64,000 bases of DNA, taken from Malachius bipustulatus. Its lineage: Eukaryota > Arthropoda > Insecta > Coleoptera > Melyridae. Position numbers and translations under genes: made by a program. Shown here piece by piece: positions 26,501-41,000 of this stretch. Position 1 is the first letter of the stretch. Every line of letters begins with the position of its first letter. The stretch is taken from positions 63,546,186 to 63,610,185 of the forward strand of contig OU342630.1 in the NCBI GenBank assembly GCA_910589415.1, in the 5' to 3' direction. The notes under the pieces were generated by a model that had not been told where the DNA came from, did no database searches, and saw only the letters and a list, made by a program, of their open reading frames with translations.

Positions 26501-29500
26501 TCTGGAAGCCAGTTCGTATTTTGCGTGAACAACTTATATACGAAATTTTTTTTTTGAAAAATCGTTACCCCTCTTTTGATATTATTGTTATTCAGCTTCC
26601 CCTCATTCCATATATGCAAAAATTTTTGTTTATATATTATCGGTTGCTAGGGAAGTCAGGTCGCCCTCTCAACATAACGGAAGTCACAGCTTAACACGTA
26701 TCAATATATATATATATATATATATATATATTTCTCCAAAATCACGATTTTTCGAGTTTCAAAACGCTCCTGTAGCTTTATCTTTCAAGATTAGTGAACG
26801 AAATTTTGGATTCTTGTAAAGCTGGGGAATGACTTTTGATTTTCGTTGAAAAAATTTCCAAAAGTCACGTTACTTCTACAGGGTGTCCTTTCAAAGTTCC
26901 CCAAATCCGGACTTTGAGGCACGGTTTCTGGCCGCAGTTTTCAATCTAGGAGGCTGAAATTTTTGTGAGAGTAAGATGTCCACAAGGAGTGGTCTGGTAT
27001 TGCACTTGAGCAAAATCGGCCGAGCCATTTCAAAATGGCGGCTATTTTTTTTATATAGTTATCATCAAGAATCAATTATGACTTTAACTAGCGTTTAACC
27101 ATGTAAAAAACTATTGTGGTATTTTCATATACTTGATTCAAGTACCTACTAAAAAAACATCAAATATGAGTATACTAATTTCGATGAAGAGGAGTCCCGT
27201 CCTCTTGGAATACCAATTGATCCTTTTAGTGGTTTTTCAGTGGCGTCTTCTTCCTTTCCAGAAACAGAATTATTGTACTAGAATTGTTATGTAGTTGTTA
27301 TCCCTCTTGCATGTAAAATAATTTTTCATTTACAAATGTAAGAAAAATCTAGAAGGTATTACACGATCGTTACCTGTCGCGTAGTAAATTTAGACAGAAA
27401 TCACAGTAATCCTGATTTAACTCCTCTGGTAGTTATAATTTTAGTGGTCGTATAAAAATTATTATCGGTTGATATAATTAATTTGGATTCCATTTGTGAT
27501 CCCATTATAGATTTGGCAAATTATAGCTTGTGGAATTTCAATGTTACCTTTGTTATAATATGTTATTGCAAGACGGTAGTTGCATCTAGTGCTGTAATTA
27601 ATGAGTCTGAACTGTAACTAGACGATCGTTTTGCGAAATAATTATTTTCTGGAGATGTGATTTTGATAAATGCATATTGCACCTCTGCCAACTATTTATA
27701 GTTGGAAGGTGAATAATTATTAGTTTCAGTTTTGTTATTCTTCGTCAAACTATTTCTAAAATATTATGACTACCTTTACTAACAATCTTATACAGGAGTA
27801 GGTCTGTGAATAGGATGAATGAATACTTTCAGATCTTTAAAATTTTATGTCTCTACTAAGAAAGTTTCAGGAAGAATAGGTAAAAAGGCAGATAAAATGG
27901 TTAACAGATTTGTTTCCCAGTTTAACTAGATTTATTAAAATAGCAGAAAGTATATCGCATGGATTCGAGATAACTTCCACTTGGCGGATTCTCACTTCTC
28001 AGGGATTTTATTTTCTTCCTGGATTAATTTAATTCTTTACGAACCAGAAGAACAAGAACTGGGATTAAAAGAAACCCAAACGAGCAATATTTTTCAATTT
28101 CTTAGATACTTTCATTTTCAAGGTTCCAATAAAATAATCTGCTGTTCTTTCCAAGTACATACTTACATATTTTGATCCAAATTGAATTTCCTTTATAATT
28201 GACGAATACAGGAAAAGAAACGTTGTTAAATGTTCTTAAGATACTTTAAAGACATTTTTTACTTTTCAAAGTCGGTGAAAGTTCTTCAAGTGGAAATTAT
28301 TTCAGGGAAATCTTTTCAGGGAAATATTTTTTATGCCTAAAAATAAATATTTCCTCCTGCTTTCCAGATTAAACGTACAAAATTCGAAAGTTCTTCTTCA
28401 TTAAGTAAGGCTTCTCGTTTTAATCAGACTATTGGAATTTTCAGACAATGATCAATAATAAGAGCTCTCCTTTTTATGGAATGTTTCAGACAGGAATCCG
28501 GAAAGACTGAAATGTTACGTTTGCATAACTCTATTTTAAAAACAAATTTCAGGTGTAATTGAATTAAAGGAGAGGCTAAATATGCTCTCTCTTATAGCAG
28601 GAATTAATTTAGAATGAAATTGATGCACGTAAAATTCTGAGAGTTGGTTGGAGTACTGGTTTGTCCTTCTACTGTTTTAATTAAAGCAATTTGTAAAAGA
28701 AGGAAATAGTGACTATTGTTAATGTCCAGGTCCTTAGGTGTGAGAAAGTCTCTCCCGAAGGTTTCTAATCTGGTTCTTCCCAAAGCGGGACAATTACTAA
28801 TTTTGTGCAGTAATATATTTTCAATTGAAACCGAAACATGACAAAAGTTTTTCTCTTCTCTTTGCCCGAAAGCGTGGTTGTCTTGACTTGGGGTCTTTTG
28901 AAATAAAATTTAACATCTTGCATCCACATAATATTATTAGAAAGATGTTTTTCATTTATTATTATTATTCCAAGCAATACTAAGCTCAGTTCAGTAATAT
29001 TAAAATTCAGAAAAAGACTTTAAAGTATTGTCTAGAATAACGTGCATCAGTAATAATTCATATTAGCGCCATAAAATGAAATATGGAATTTATTCCAACA
29101 ATCATTCCAGATTTATGTGAATTTGAAAGGTAGGTACGTGCTTCTGTTTTTGTTGTATATTACATTAACAACATCGAAGCAGCAGAAGCTGCCAAATAAT
29201 GTGATTCATCCAATTTTCTGCTGTCGGTTCCCAGTGTCCGCAGTGTTTACATGAATCATACGTTGACACTAAATTCAAGCCAAATTAATTACCGGTAAAA
29301 GCATGCAAGGAATATTTCTCTCATGTAAGCTTTAAATCATCCAAGATCGTTTCATCCGTGCAAATCGTAGTCTGGGAAAATTTTATTCAATAACAGAATT
29401 TTTCTAGACGTCCTCCATCCTCGTGACTAAAGCGACCGGTATAGCTAATAGCTACTTGTCAGTCTGTCTCTTGTCATTTGAAAAAATCCATCGACGTGGA

Positions 29501-32500
29501 AGAGAGATTTCAACGGAAGTAGAATCTGAACATGAAATAGAAGTAATACGCTGCCAGTTTTCAGTTTATAAATCTTTCCAATAAGACTTGTTCGTTAAGC
29601 CACGCCAAAAAGTTTGTTCGCACTGGTATAAGATGAATAAAAACGTCCAACGTCCAATACATAAATACATCACACAAGACTCGTCTGATCCACCAACATG
29701 TAAATAGGCTAACACTCCAATAAATATACCGGTCGGTGGTTTGAAATAAATTATTGTGTGGAGGATGGTGTGGTGAGTCTAGAAAAGTTGAACAAAGAAC
29801 AAAGGAGAGTTTATTTTCTCTAGCGGCTGACTTATTTAATTCTTGGAGTGCCAATTTTTTCTGCCCAGCCTACATTTGCCACAGCCAAATCTCCATTTCT
29901 CTGAGACATTTGCGGTGATTTCAATTTAACTAAAACGGGAGTAATGGGGCCATTGTCGGAAATAACCTTTGGATAAATGGATTTTAAAAGGATCGATAAT
30001 TTGAACAACCCATTTAAACTGGTACGTTCTTTCTCCGAGACCTTTTATATTAAACCCTTGCAGGGATTTATAGACACCGGGGGCATATGCAAAGCAGACA
30101 GATGAATTTACCGCAGGAAAAACTCAATTTCTCTCTGTAATCGAATATTGAACTCTCCGGGGCTAAGAACTCCTCCATTCCATATATCGTTCTTTTATAG
30201 ATTTGTTTGTAGAAAAGCGTATGATGTGGAGGATTCATGTGCATGAATATTGAAAGTATATTTTACATAAACATGGGAAAGATAACGCGTCAGGTAAGTA
30301 GGTGTATGATACGAAGCGTATCATTTTTGACAACTTGAGGCGCACCTGAAATGGAGTGCACGAGAGGCTTATACCCGCGGGATCGATTTTTAAAATAATA
30401 TGTGAAAGAGAATTAAATTTCTCGTGCCTGACTTTCTAGTCGAAATTTGAAAGTATTTTCTTAAGTTCCTCATCTTATTCGGTCTTTTGTATAATCCCAC
30501 CCCCACCGCCTTTTCACTCGACTACCCCAACCATTGCATATTAATGCTACATCACGTTGTGCATGCATATTCATGGTACATCAAGTTTAACTTATCATCG
30601 TGTAATAATTAGATATATCCCAGTTAACCTTATCTCCATTTCACGAATCTCGGTAATTATATGTATGTATGCCGGGATGAGGGTACGAATCTTTGGTAAC
30701 TACCACCCATAATTAGATCACATCTCGCACTGTGATTATTCTGAAATCGGTCACGTGACTCTGATCTAATAGGAATGGCATATTAACGTCCACTTCCGCC
30801 TGTCGGTGGCACGAAGTGATCGTACAGGAAGGTCAATTAAGGGCCTTGTAACGGTGCTTCTTGGCCATTTTCTATACTCCTGTTCTATGGGAAATGAAGT
30901 TAGATATATTGATATCCTGATTGTGGCAAGTGGATTTGTTCTATATACAATGTAGGTATATTGAGGTGAGAGTTATTTGGGAAGGTAATTTGCGTAGTGT
31001 ACATAATTTACACAATTACTACCTAGGCAGCAAAAGGGTTTTTTATCGAAAAGGAAGTAAGATATAGGTTCGAAAAAATATTCGGAAAGCTCTCTCGGAA
31101 TTAGGGCCTATAATTAAGTAACACCCTGTACAAACGAGTATTATAATTTTTGTTCCAGATCAGCTTTTAGGTCATCCTTAACCACTCACTTTCTTACTTC
31201 TTTAAGAATGCATACGACGTTCCCAAACGAATTTAAAGTATTACCGTGTTTTATAATTTTTTGAAGTTCGTGAACTCCATTCCCTATCGATCTTGTAGCA
31301 TGCTCACAGAATTCTGAGTAAAATCATAATTCGATGAAATAAGAAAGAATACTCAGGGCCTGCTCTCATGGCGGTAATGTTTCAAAATACAGGGTGATTC
31401 ACCATTATTTCTCATCATTTCACCATTACATAATTAAAAAAAATCACTTTTGCTGCCTAGGCAGAAAATGCAGAAAATCATTTTGCTGCATGTCGTCAGT
31501 TACGCGTTTTTTTTTCGAAAATCGATCCGAAAATGTGCTGAAAAAATCCAAACGATTTCTCTTCAAGGCACGATCCTGAATTTTTAATCTGCCGATAGGC
31601 CAATCTGCTAACAGATTTCATCTAACAGTTGCAAAAGATATCGCCATTCATAATTTAAACCCAATTTTTGTCTAGTAGACTTGGAAAATGAGTGGTTTTA
31701 TTATTTGATTTGTGTAGCACAATCTTACCCCTACCCCATGTTTTCAAAATGATTTGTAACGTCCAATTTGTTTGTGAAAATATATGTGTAAATATTACCT
31801 CTGTATATTTGCCAACACTATTATAGTTGTTTACGTTAATTGTGTTTTAAGCGTGAAACTCGCAAACAAGATTAATTATAAAGAAAAGCAATGCATAATG
31901 AAAATCGGTACCTATAAATTTTTGTAGTGTAGCATAGTACAGACTTCATGCTCAATCAAAGCTCAAATTTTTTTGTTATCTACTTGGCAAACTCACGTTG
32001 AAAGCATATAAATTTATTTTTGATGTCTTATTTAATACGTGATCGGGAAACACCGTTGCGAGTCTGTCGCTTTGTTATCATCTTCTCTGAGATGATTTCC
32101 GACACTGCATGAGTGAAATGAACTTTCACGACAGGTAAATGGAGATATATGCAACATACGAGTTTCATTAAAATATGCCATTCATGGTTTCGGAAATTAA
32201 TCTGACTCGTGGCATAGATAATAATGTAATAATACCATCAGAAGAGGGATATGTGGATAGAACGTCATTTCCCTTTTACATAATAATAATTATTGATTTC
32301 CAAATTCTCTATATTACAACTAAAATACAAGGTGTCTCAAAATTGACGCCCGTGCTCTTCAGATTCGATTAATGGAGCTATTGAAAATAGAGAGTGAAAA
32401 ATTTTCCGTTTGCTCTTCGTTAAAAAGTTATTGTCGAAAAGATCAAAAATTTACCGTCGATCGGAAGAGGTGGACCCATGCCATGGCCTCCCAGAACGCC

Positions 32501-35500
32501 AGATTTGGAAAGAAAAAGTTTACCGTGATCCAATTTTGAACGCAGAAGATGTAGTAGCTCGTTTTCATGATGCTGTGGCATTAATAGACGATAATCTTCT
32601 ACAAGGAGTTTGTGTGTGTGTCTATGATTGCTCGTGCGAATCTTTGCCTTGAATTAGGAGGCGACCTATTTCAACAGATTCTGTGAGAACAAATGAACAT
32701 CTGCTTTTTTTTTTAAATATCATTAGTTACTTCTAATAAAATTTTCTTGAAATGTTAAATTTTTGCTCTTTTCAATAATAATTTTTTAACGAAGCGCAAA
32801 CGGAAAATTTTTCACTCTCTATTTTCAATTTTTTTCAGCTCCATTAATCGAATCTCAAGAGCACAGGCGTCAATTTTGAGACACCCTATACAGTGTGTGT
32901 CACAGGCATGGTACACCCCCTTTTTTTTCTTTAATTTTTGAGATAATTTTTTGAAATTTGGTACGTCGCATATTCTCGATAGAGCGCACTTTTTAACAGA
33001 AAATTGAATTTTTTCCCACATCCGGTTTTTCCGGAAATGTTACCAACTTTTTATTTTTAAACGGGACACTCTATATATTATTATATTTTTGGATTCTATA
33101 CACTTGTGCGAATCCAACAATACCACATAAGTACCATTTTAAATGTCAAATTTGTTTTAATTTAATTTTTTATTTCTCAATTATAGTGTGACTATTTCGT
33201 TTTACTCCAATTGGATCATCTAATGCTAGAAAAATCGAATTTTTGTTCAAGTACTAAATTAAGTGATTTATGGATAAATTATGCGCACCGGAATGATTTT
33301 TTGAGCTGGATTAATTTTTTTCAAATGGTACCATATTGGTACCGAGGTACCATCTACTAGTACTCTACTAGCTACTACTAGTAACTGAAATGGTACTTTA
33401 CCAAGAAAGTAACTAATCTTTGGTGTAAAGTACCATTTCAGTTGTGTTCGTCAGATGCAAAATGGGTTCACCAAAATGTTCCTTATTAACAGCGGATATT
33501 ATAAAGGCTCATTAAGTTAACGAGCAGATTGCTGTGGCCATTTCTGGAGAAGGTATCGAATTTAAGTGGAAATTTTTTGAGTTTATCTATTCTTGACATG
33601 AAAGTAATTACAAAAATGTTAATAAAAGTCATTTGAGGTCGATATTAGCTTCAAAAACAAGCACAGAAATCTGCCCGTTAGCCTAATGAGCCTTTATAAT
33701 ATTGGCTGTAAGAGTACTAGTAGATGGTACCTCGGTACCAATATGGTACCATTTGAAGAAAATGAATCCAGCTCAAAAAATCATTCCGGTGCGCATAATT
33801 TATCCATAAATCACTTAATTTAGTACTTTGAACAAAAATTCGATTTTTCTAGCATTAGATGATCCAATTGGAGTAAAACGAAATAGTCATGGCACACTAT
33901 AATTGAGAAATAAAAAATTAAATTAAAACAAATTTGACATTTAAAATGGTACTTATGTGGTATTGTTGGATTCGTACAAGTGTATAGAATCCAAAAATAT
34001 AATAATATATAGGGTGTCCCGTTTAAAAATAAATAGTTGGTAACATTTCCGGAAAAACCGGATGTGGGAAAAAATTCAATTTTCAGATAAAAAGTGCGTT
34101 CTATCGAGAATATGCGACGTACCAAATTTCAAAAAATTATCTCAAAAAATAAAGAAAAAAAAAGGGGTGTACCATGCCTGTGACACACACTGTATACTCA
34201 AAATGGTTTAAAAGCAGCTAAATGTGAGTGTTCCATTCGAGAGAGAGAGTAAAAATCCTGTGAAATGGAAACGTAACTACTACATAAAATTATAGAGTAT
34301 CGTTACTATTAAGGTCGGAAGCTGCAGTCAAACTGAACATCTTTGGAATGGATAAAAAATAGTATATTATTATTCAACGAGCGGAGAATAATGGGTATTA
34401 TTCACGAGAACGAAGCGGCTCATGTTGCAACGTCCAAGTGATTTTCCTCACGCGAAAATCATCATACAAAATAATATATTATTTAATACTGTGTGCACCT
34501 AAACCTAGATTAAAACAAGACGGCAATGTAGTGCGATCATGCTACTTCGTTTGTAATTTTGCGGGTTAGAAGAAAATCAATTCAACGACAAAATTAAGGA
34601 AATTAAGGAAGATGGTGGAATCAAGAAAGAGAAGCTGCAGAGCTTTTTGAGACGCGTCAAAAACAATATGCGATATCTAATTGTTTTTATGGGGGGGGGG
34701 GGGGAAGATGTAAACTTCAGCATGATTAGCTTGCAAAATATCAACACTTATTTTTGTAGACCCTGCTTGGAGGGAGAAGAATCCCCAGTACATCTAGCTA
34801 AATATCATGCAGTACAATAAAAATGATTCCGTTGCTTGGTGTTTAGAACCAATTTAAATTCGGATCTTCCTTCAGGAAACTGGAGCATGTGAGGAGCTGT
34901 GATTACTAGTAGAAGTACGAGATACTTATTAAGTATGCCAAAGTTCCTCCTTATTTTTTTTATTATTATTAATTCAATTAATTTATTTTTGAAATACCAT
35001 TGTTATAATAATAATAATTTCCTGGACTGAAATCGACGGTTGTAATTTAATTTTGTGACTTTTCTGGTACCTAAGTTTTTTTATGTATAAACCCGCAGCG
35101 GTGGCGTATTATTGTGGTTAAGTTTAATAACGACAGACTGTGAGAGCGTAACACTCCAGGCTCGCGATCCGGGAGGGTGATCAAATGCGGTGTTTCTGGA
35201 ATAAGGGTTGAACCTCCTGTGGATGCCCGGTTATTATCAACATTTGTGGCTTTAATTAAGACTTTTTAATCTAAAGACGCGTATACAAAAAGTAAACCAA
35301 ATCCGTTTTTAACCCGGGGAGGACGTGGTATAACATTTTCGTGCTTATAAAATGGTTATTACAAACAACTGTATTCAAACGATTGCATACTTCATGGCGA
35401 CGAAAATTTCGAAATGAGAGAAATCTAAATGAAATTAGGTGACATTATAAGCTATTTTATAATTCCATTAAAAAGTTGGAATTGGAGGATCTTGTCCGAA

Positions 35501-37969
35501 TTAAACGAAATGTTTTGCAATAATTATACCTACTAACTTTAATCATGGAAAAGAGTTATTCTAACAATCTTATTTAAGAGGAATTTCATTTGAAAAACGA
35601 AACTGACAATTTTATGAGTGTAGGAAAATATCTACCTAATTTGAAATTTTATGAAACACAATAATAACTGACAAAAGAGGAAAAGCAAAAGAGAGACCCT
35701 GCAATTTCTTGAAAATTTTTATAAAAAGAACGAGAACATACCCACCCTGTATTAGTTCCTTTTTATAACAAAAATTAGTTCCTTTTTCATTTTTCTGTAA
35801 ATCTAAACCTGGAGATATTATTTTCACAAAATTTAATTTGCGTGTAAAAACCCTATGACCCACTTACAAGGTTCCAGTCTGTACAGTAAGTAAAAAATCT
35901 TACTTAGAGGGATGTTTAAGTACCTCCTTGTTCTTTTTAGAAAAAGTAAATTTAAGAAATATCTCACATTTTTATTTGTACCTACATACAACGCCTGTCG
36001 GGTCTTTACATTACGAGTATTATATTAGTATTAGACGGACCCTTGTCTATTTAGCTATTCTATGATAGATGATCGTGTTGTGGACGTTGTGGAAATGCCG
36101 AGAGCCGGAGATTTCCCGTTTGTTGCGTATTTAGTGGATTTATGTCGGCGTTGTTGAGCACATTGGGACTTTGCAAATGAACCATGTACTGCCTTTTCAT
36201 GAGCACTGCATACAAATTGCCTGAAAATCCATTCAGTTTGGTCTGTATCGCGTCTCTCATATACCGCACCGTGACCTAGTTCTGAATGTGGCGCTTCCAT
36301 ACATACTCCCCGTCTCTTTCGTGTGAATTGTGATAAATATAAATCACGCTGGGAGCCAAACGGGCAGTTTATTTGAAAAAATGATGACACAGGTAATAAT
36401 AGTACGTGATTTGAGCAATAAATCCATACTAGGGATATAAATTATTGTGGTATAAGTACACTTAGGTGATATTGACCAGTTGCTTTAAAATTTGTGATTT
36501 AAAGTTCTGTCTGTCCTGATGTTCAACATAAAAATGGATTGGATAGATCTTTCATTTCAGAAAGTTTTATTGCATCCTGATATCCTGAAATATTGCTTTC
36601 TATGGACTATAATTTACAATTTTATTCTTCCCGATGGGGATGAGCTATGCTAATAACTCAACTTGAATTTTATGATTGAATTACGTATTTTGTATTCTGG
36701 GACGGTGGTTAAGAAGTAGAACTTTTTAATTTGAAAATGTAAAACTCTGCTAGAAGCTTTATTACGCGACGAAATTAAATTCTAAAGTTTTGGAAACTTT
36801 GTTTGCATCAAGTAGATTTAAGCACTTACTAGCTTTATTTGTTAACTTGGTTTAGATTTATGTTATTAATTTTGAAACATTATTAATTAATATTAAATTG
36901 TTTGTTCCATGGTCATGGGATTGTATTTTTTCGTTTGGTACTACTAAAACTCAAATTATCATAAAATAAAATAAATTTGTATTTCGGTACTAATTGGAAT
37001 TTATCCGTCCGAGAGATACTAAATAAAAGCTTAGCAAAAGTTCGAAACTTCTTCTCAAGAATAGTCGTTATTTCCTGCTAAATACAAGTTATACTTATAC
37101 ATCTGCTCCCAGATCGATAACGGTATCCAGTAGCTGCAGCTTCGTTGGATTAAAATTAATGTTCTTCAAAGAAATATTTTCCAAGATCTGAGATTAATTT
37201 TGAGACGATGACAATTGAAAAGAGATGAAGACACGAGAACAAAATAGATTATAGATTTTCGTTTATCGTTTTCAGTGTTTCTGCCCACTTTTCCACTGAC
37301 TGATTCCAAGATTTTCAATTCCGGAGCAAAAAGCTCTCCATTCATAAGTATTTTTAATAGAACAACTCGTTAAAGTTACGCGGAGCTGTGTCAACCTGTA
37401 TTGATTGATTCATTTTGACCATCTGCTAAGAAGTTGTTAGAATAATAATTAGTTGAGAAGGCTCATTCATAATATCGTCAAAACTTCTTTGCACTACTAA
37501 AAGCACTACTTTGCTTCACAGGGTCATTAAACAGATTAACAACAGATTAACAGATTAACGAGAACAGAAAGTTGGTTTGAAAAAAATACTAGAGGTTTTT
37601 GAGCAGAATATGAAATTTCAAATTGAGGGGGGGGGACACCTCTACATAAATACTTTTGTTGATTAGCGTTCTACTCTTCCGGAAGGAAATTCTTATACAT
37701 TTAGCCTATTTGATCCGATAACTTGTGAAGAAATCGTGGATAATATTGTGTTGCCTAAAGGTCAATAGTAACTTCTCTTTATTTAAAATGCATTGCTGGG
37801 TCTTCTCCAGGGGATATACACGCAGAAAAACTTATACATAGTTATGGGCTTATGGGCTCACTAAGTACTTATACCCACTTATTTTTACGTAATGTAATTT
37901 CTGTTTTATCATTTCCAGATCCCTACCCCAGCGAGCCGTCGGCGCAAAGATATGAAGAGCTGTGCGGCG

Positions 37970-38000
<31 letters not shown>

Positions 38001-41000
38001 AGGAGGAGGAGGCGCGGGAGGACCTGGCGGATACGGCGAGCCCTTTGGGACCGAGGCATATCGCAAGGGGGCGCCGCCATCCCTACCCGACTACCGTGAT
38101 CAACGTGCACCCTCGTTCCAGCAGCCCGGTGCGGTGCTGATGGTGTATGGCCTCGATCCCATTCGCACTAACGCCGACAAGCTTTTCAACCTGATGTGCT
38201 TGTATGGAAACGTCGCCAGGGTGAGTGTGCGGCTGGTTACCTGCTTGGGTTTCAGAAGTTTCCCAGCTTCTGGCGTTCATTCCCATTCAGCTACTGTAGT
38301 AAAACTTTATCGAAGTATCTATTTGAGGTCCTTTTCGATTGATTATTTTGCAATCAAGAGTTAAAGTAGTCGGTAGTGTAGGTAGTAAACTTGAGAGTAT
38401 CTGACTGTCGGTTTTTGCAGTTGCATAGAAATTTTTGAAGTACATGGAAGTTAAACACAAAGTTCGTGAAACTTGCTGGAATAAGAAAACTTTTCCTGCA
38501 GTTATTTTAATTCAATAACTCTGAACTCTTCTCGCTACTGTTCTCAACTCGAAACTAGTTCTCAACTTTCAATAAAATTTATGCAATAACATTTATACAG
38601 TTATTATGATTAAGATAAAAGTAATTTTTTTAAGTTCTTTTTGACAGAGATGGGAAAATACTAAGTTTCAAAATTTCATTTGAATTTTTTTAATTGAGGG
38701 TATAGGAATAACGTAGTGGTGCCAAACAGCTTCAAAAAACTTACACGATCGTGTTTTTAACTGACATGATAAGATTCACTAACCATTCTCATATCACTAA
38801 CTTTGCAATTTCATGTTGAGGAGGATCTAAGTCTCAATACATGTGATATAGTGCGGTTCGTGTGACTTTTTTTCTAAAAAATAAGCTAATTCATATTGCT
38901 TGCTTGCGAGAAAAGATCTTTTTCAAAATTTTAGAAACATTTTTTCTTCTAAATTCGTTGTTTATCAGCAGTATTGCCTAACTAAAGCCTATTATCGGGA
39001 AATTTCAGATATTACGGTCATTAATTTAGAAAATAAAAGAAGAGGCGGGTGTGGTGTAGATTAAGAGAACTTTTTGAAAAAAATATCTTCCCACTATATG
39101 GTTAAAATCAAAAAGTTTTATAACATTTTTTGTTACGTTTTTGTTCACCACTACACTCTTTGGTGGCCCAAAACATAAATTTTTAGAAACATCCATCATC
39201 AGATTTACATACCTACCAGAGTTGTCAATGGAACCAAAAACCTTTTTTTTTTGGACTAATCCTGGGGAACTTATATTTATTATTTAGTATTTTTAGACCT
39301 CAGTATTCATTTTGCAACTTTTTATTCTAGATAAAGTTCCTTAAATCGAAGGAGGGAACCGCGATGGTGCAGATGGGCGACGGTGTCGCGGTAGAACGGT
39401 GCGTGCAAAACTTAAACAACGTGACAGTAGGTCTGACAGGTGCAGCGCCGCTGGCGCATCAGAACAGCGAACATGCCAATGTTGGGGAACATAAGCTTCA
39501 GCTGGCGTTTAGTAAACAGCCCTACCTGAGTGAGGTGACCAATCCCTATCCACTGCCAGACAAGTCGCCCTCTTACAAGGAATACGTCACCAACAAAAAT
39601 AACAGGTTCATGAACCCGGCCATGGCCAGCAAGAACCGCATTCAGCCGCCCAGCAAGGTGGGTGGTTATTACTATAATAAAAACTCTAATAGATAATTGA
39701 ATTAGAATTGAGTTATTATTTTTATAATCTCTTTTTAGATACTCCACTTCTTCAATACACCTCCTCAAGTGACCGAGGCTGAACTGATCCAGGTGTTCAA
39801 CGACTATGACGTGGTACCACCAAAAGCCGTCAAGCTATTCCCGATGAAATCAGAGAGGTCCAGCTCTGGATTGCTGGAGTTTGAGACAACAAATGAGGCG
39901 GTGGCGGCCGTAATGGCCTGCAATCATGCCGCCATCGAAAGTCCAGGTAGGTGTAATCTATTCTCACCTTTAGTCGGGGTATCAAAGGAATTAATCGCAA
40001 GCACTTGTTGGGGGTTGTAATTAATAGTGCTTAATTCCAAATGTAGAGATATTTATAATTTGTGATTGTGAAAAGATGTCTTTTCCATTTTTTAACTTCT
40101 TGGTTTTTAAGCAGAAAATGAGTTCAATTTTAAGAAACTTGTGAAACTTGTGTATACTTTAAAATTATGCTCTAGTTAGGAAGTTGGGAGTGGGGAATTT
40201 CCCTCAATATTGGTTATAATAAAAACCTTTAAGCAACATTCGAGGCAACATTATTAAGAAGTGGCTTAAAAGTTCTAAAGGTATTTTTTTATTTTGTTTG
40301 AGCTGCACTTAAAAAAAATAACTTAATAAAATTAAATTATGTAAATGTAATATGAAAATACATAATGTTTATAATTGTAAAATTCTAAATGAATCATTTG
40401 TCATTGTAAGCAAATTGATAGTGACTCCTGACTTGGAAAAATAAATGGAAGTGCTGCTTACTGAATTATTAATGCACTATTAAAGTTGAAAATCATGCAA
40501 AGTAACTGTAGAGAAGTGTCAGAGAATTCAGAAGATGTTACCTACATTTTATATGAAGAACTCCAAAATGCCCTTAGCAGTAATATATACACTCCTACTC
40601 TTGATAACTAAAATCGTTAAAGGAGTAGGAACTCCAGGTCATTAAGTGTGTTGTGGCCTTCTTTAGGATTATGGTGGTCAAGAGTTGTGAGACCTCAATA
40701 TAAAAACAGCTTATTTAATATGTCCGGTAATTCCCAACCGTTTGTGAATACATAATTATGGGATTTCTATTAAAAATTGAACCTCCTTTTTAAAATTGAT
40801 GTTCTGAAAAAGCTATTTGCCCATAAGATACAGAATTTTTCCTGGTTTAAAGGGACTGGCTTTACTAGCTGTGAAGTATTCAAATAAAAATGGGTGTGAA
40901 TAATAATTATGCCCTCTCACTATACAGGGTGTCCGGAAATTATGAGCAAAAAATTAAGGGGGTGATTCTTCTTGATGAAATATTGCCAAAAGTATCTATA

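Larger units (their letters stand above)
5582..37918 (+). other. sm: smooth intron, 32.3 kb
   Basis: Donor GTAAGC at 5582, acceptor TTTCCAG ending at 37918. No further coding exon of smooth is recognised inside. It holds palindromic elements (5998-7048, 9483-10340, 21810-22748, 23497-25140, 32328-34192), a SINE (18956-19203), MITEs, microsatellites and several GC-richer unique islands (listed separately). Remaining stretches are AT-rich sequence in which I see nothing specific. Non-coding RNAs or alternative first exons cannot be excluded. Confidence 0.85.

Noticed and set aside
37850..38140. Long minus-strand and alternative-frame open readings over the poly-Gly exon
   Set aside because: They are frames of the GGN run; the plus frame 37919-38220 is fixed by splice phase and RRM3 homology.
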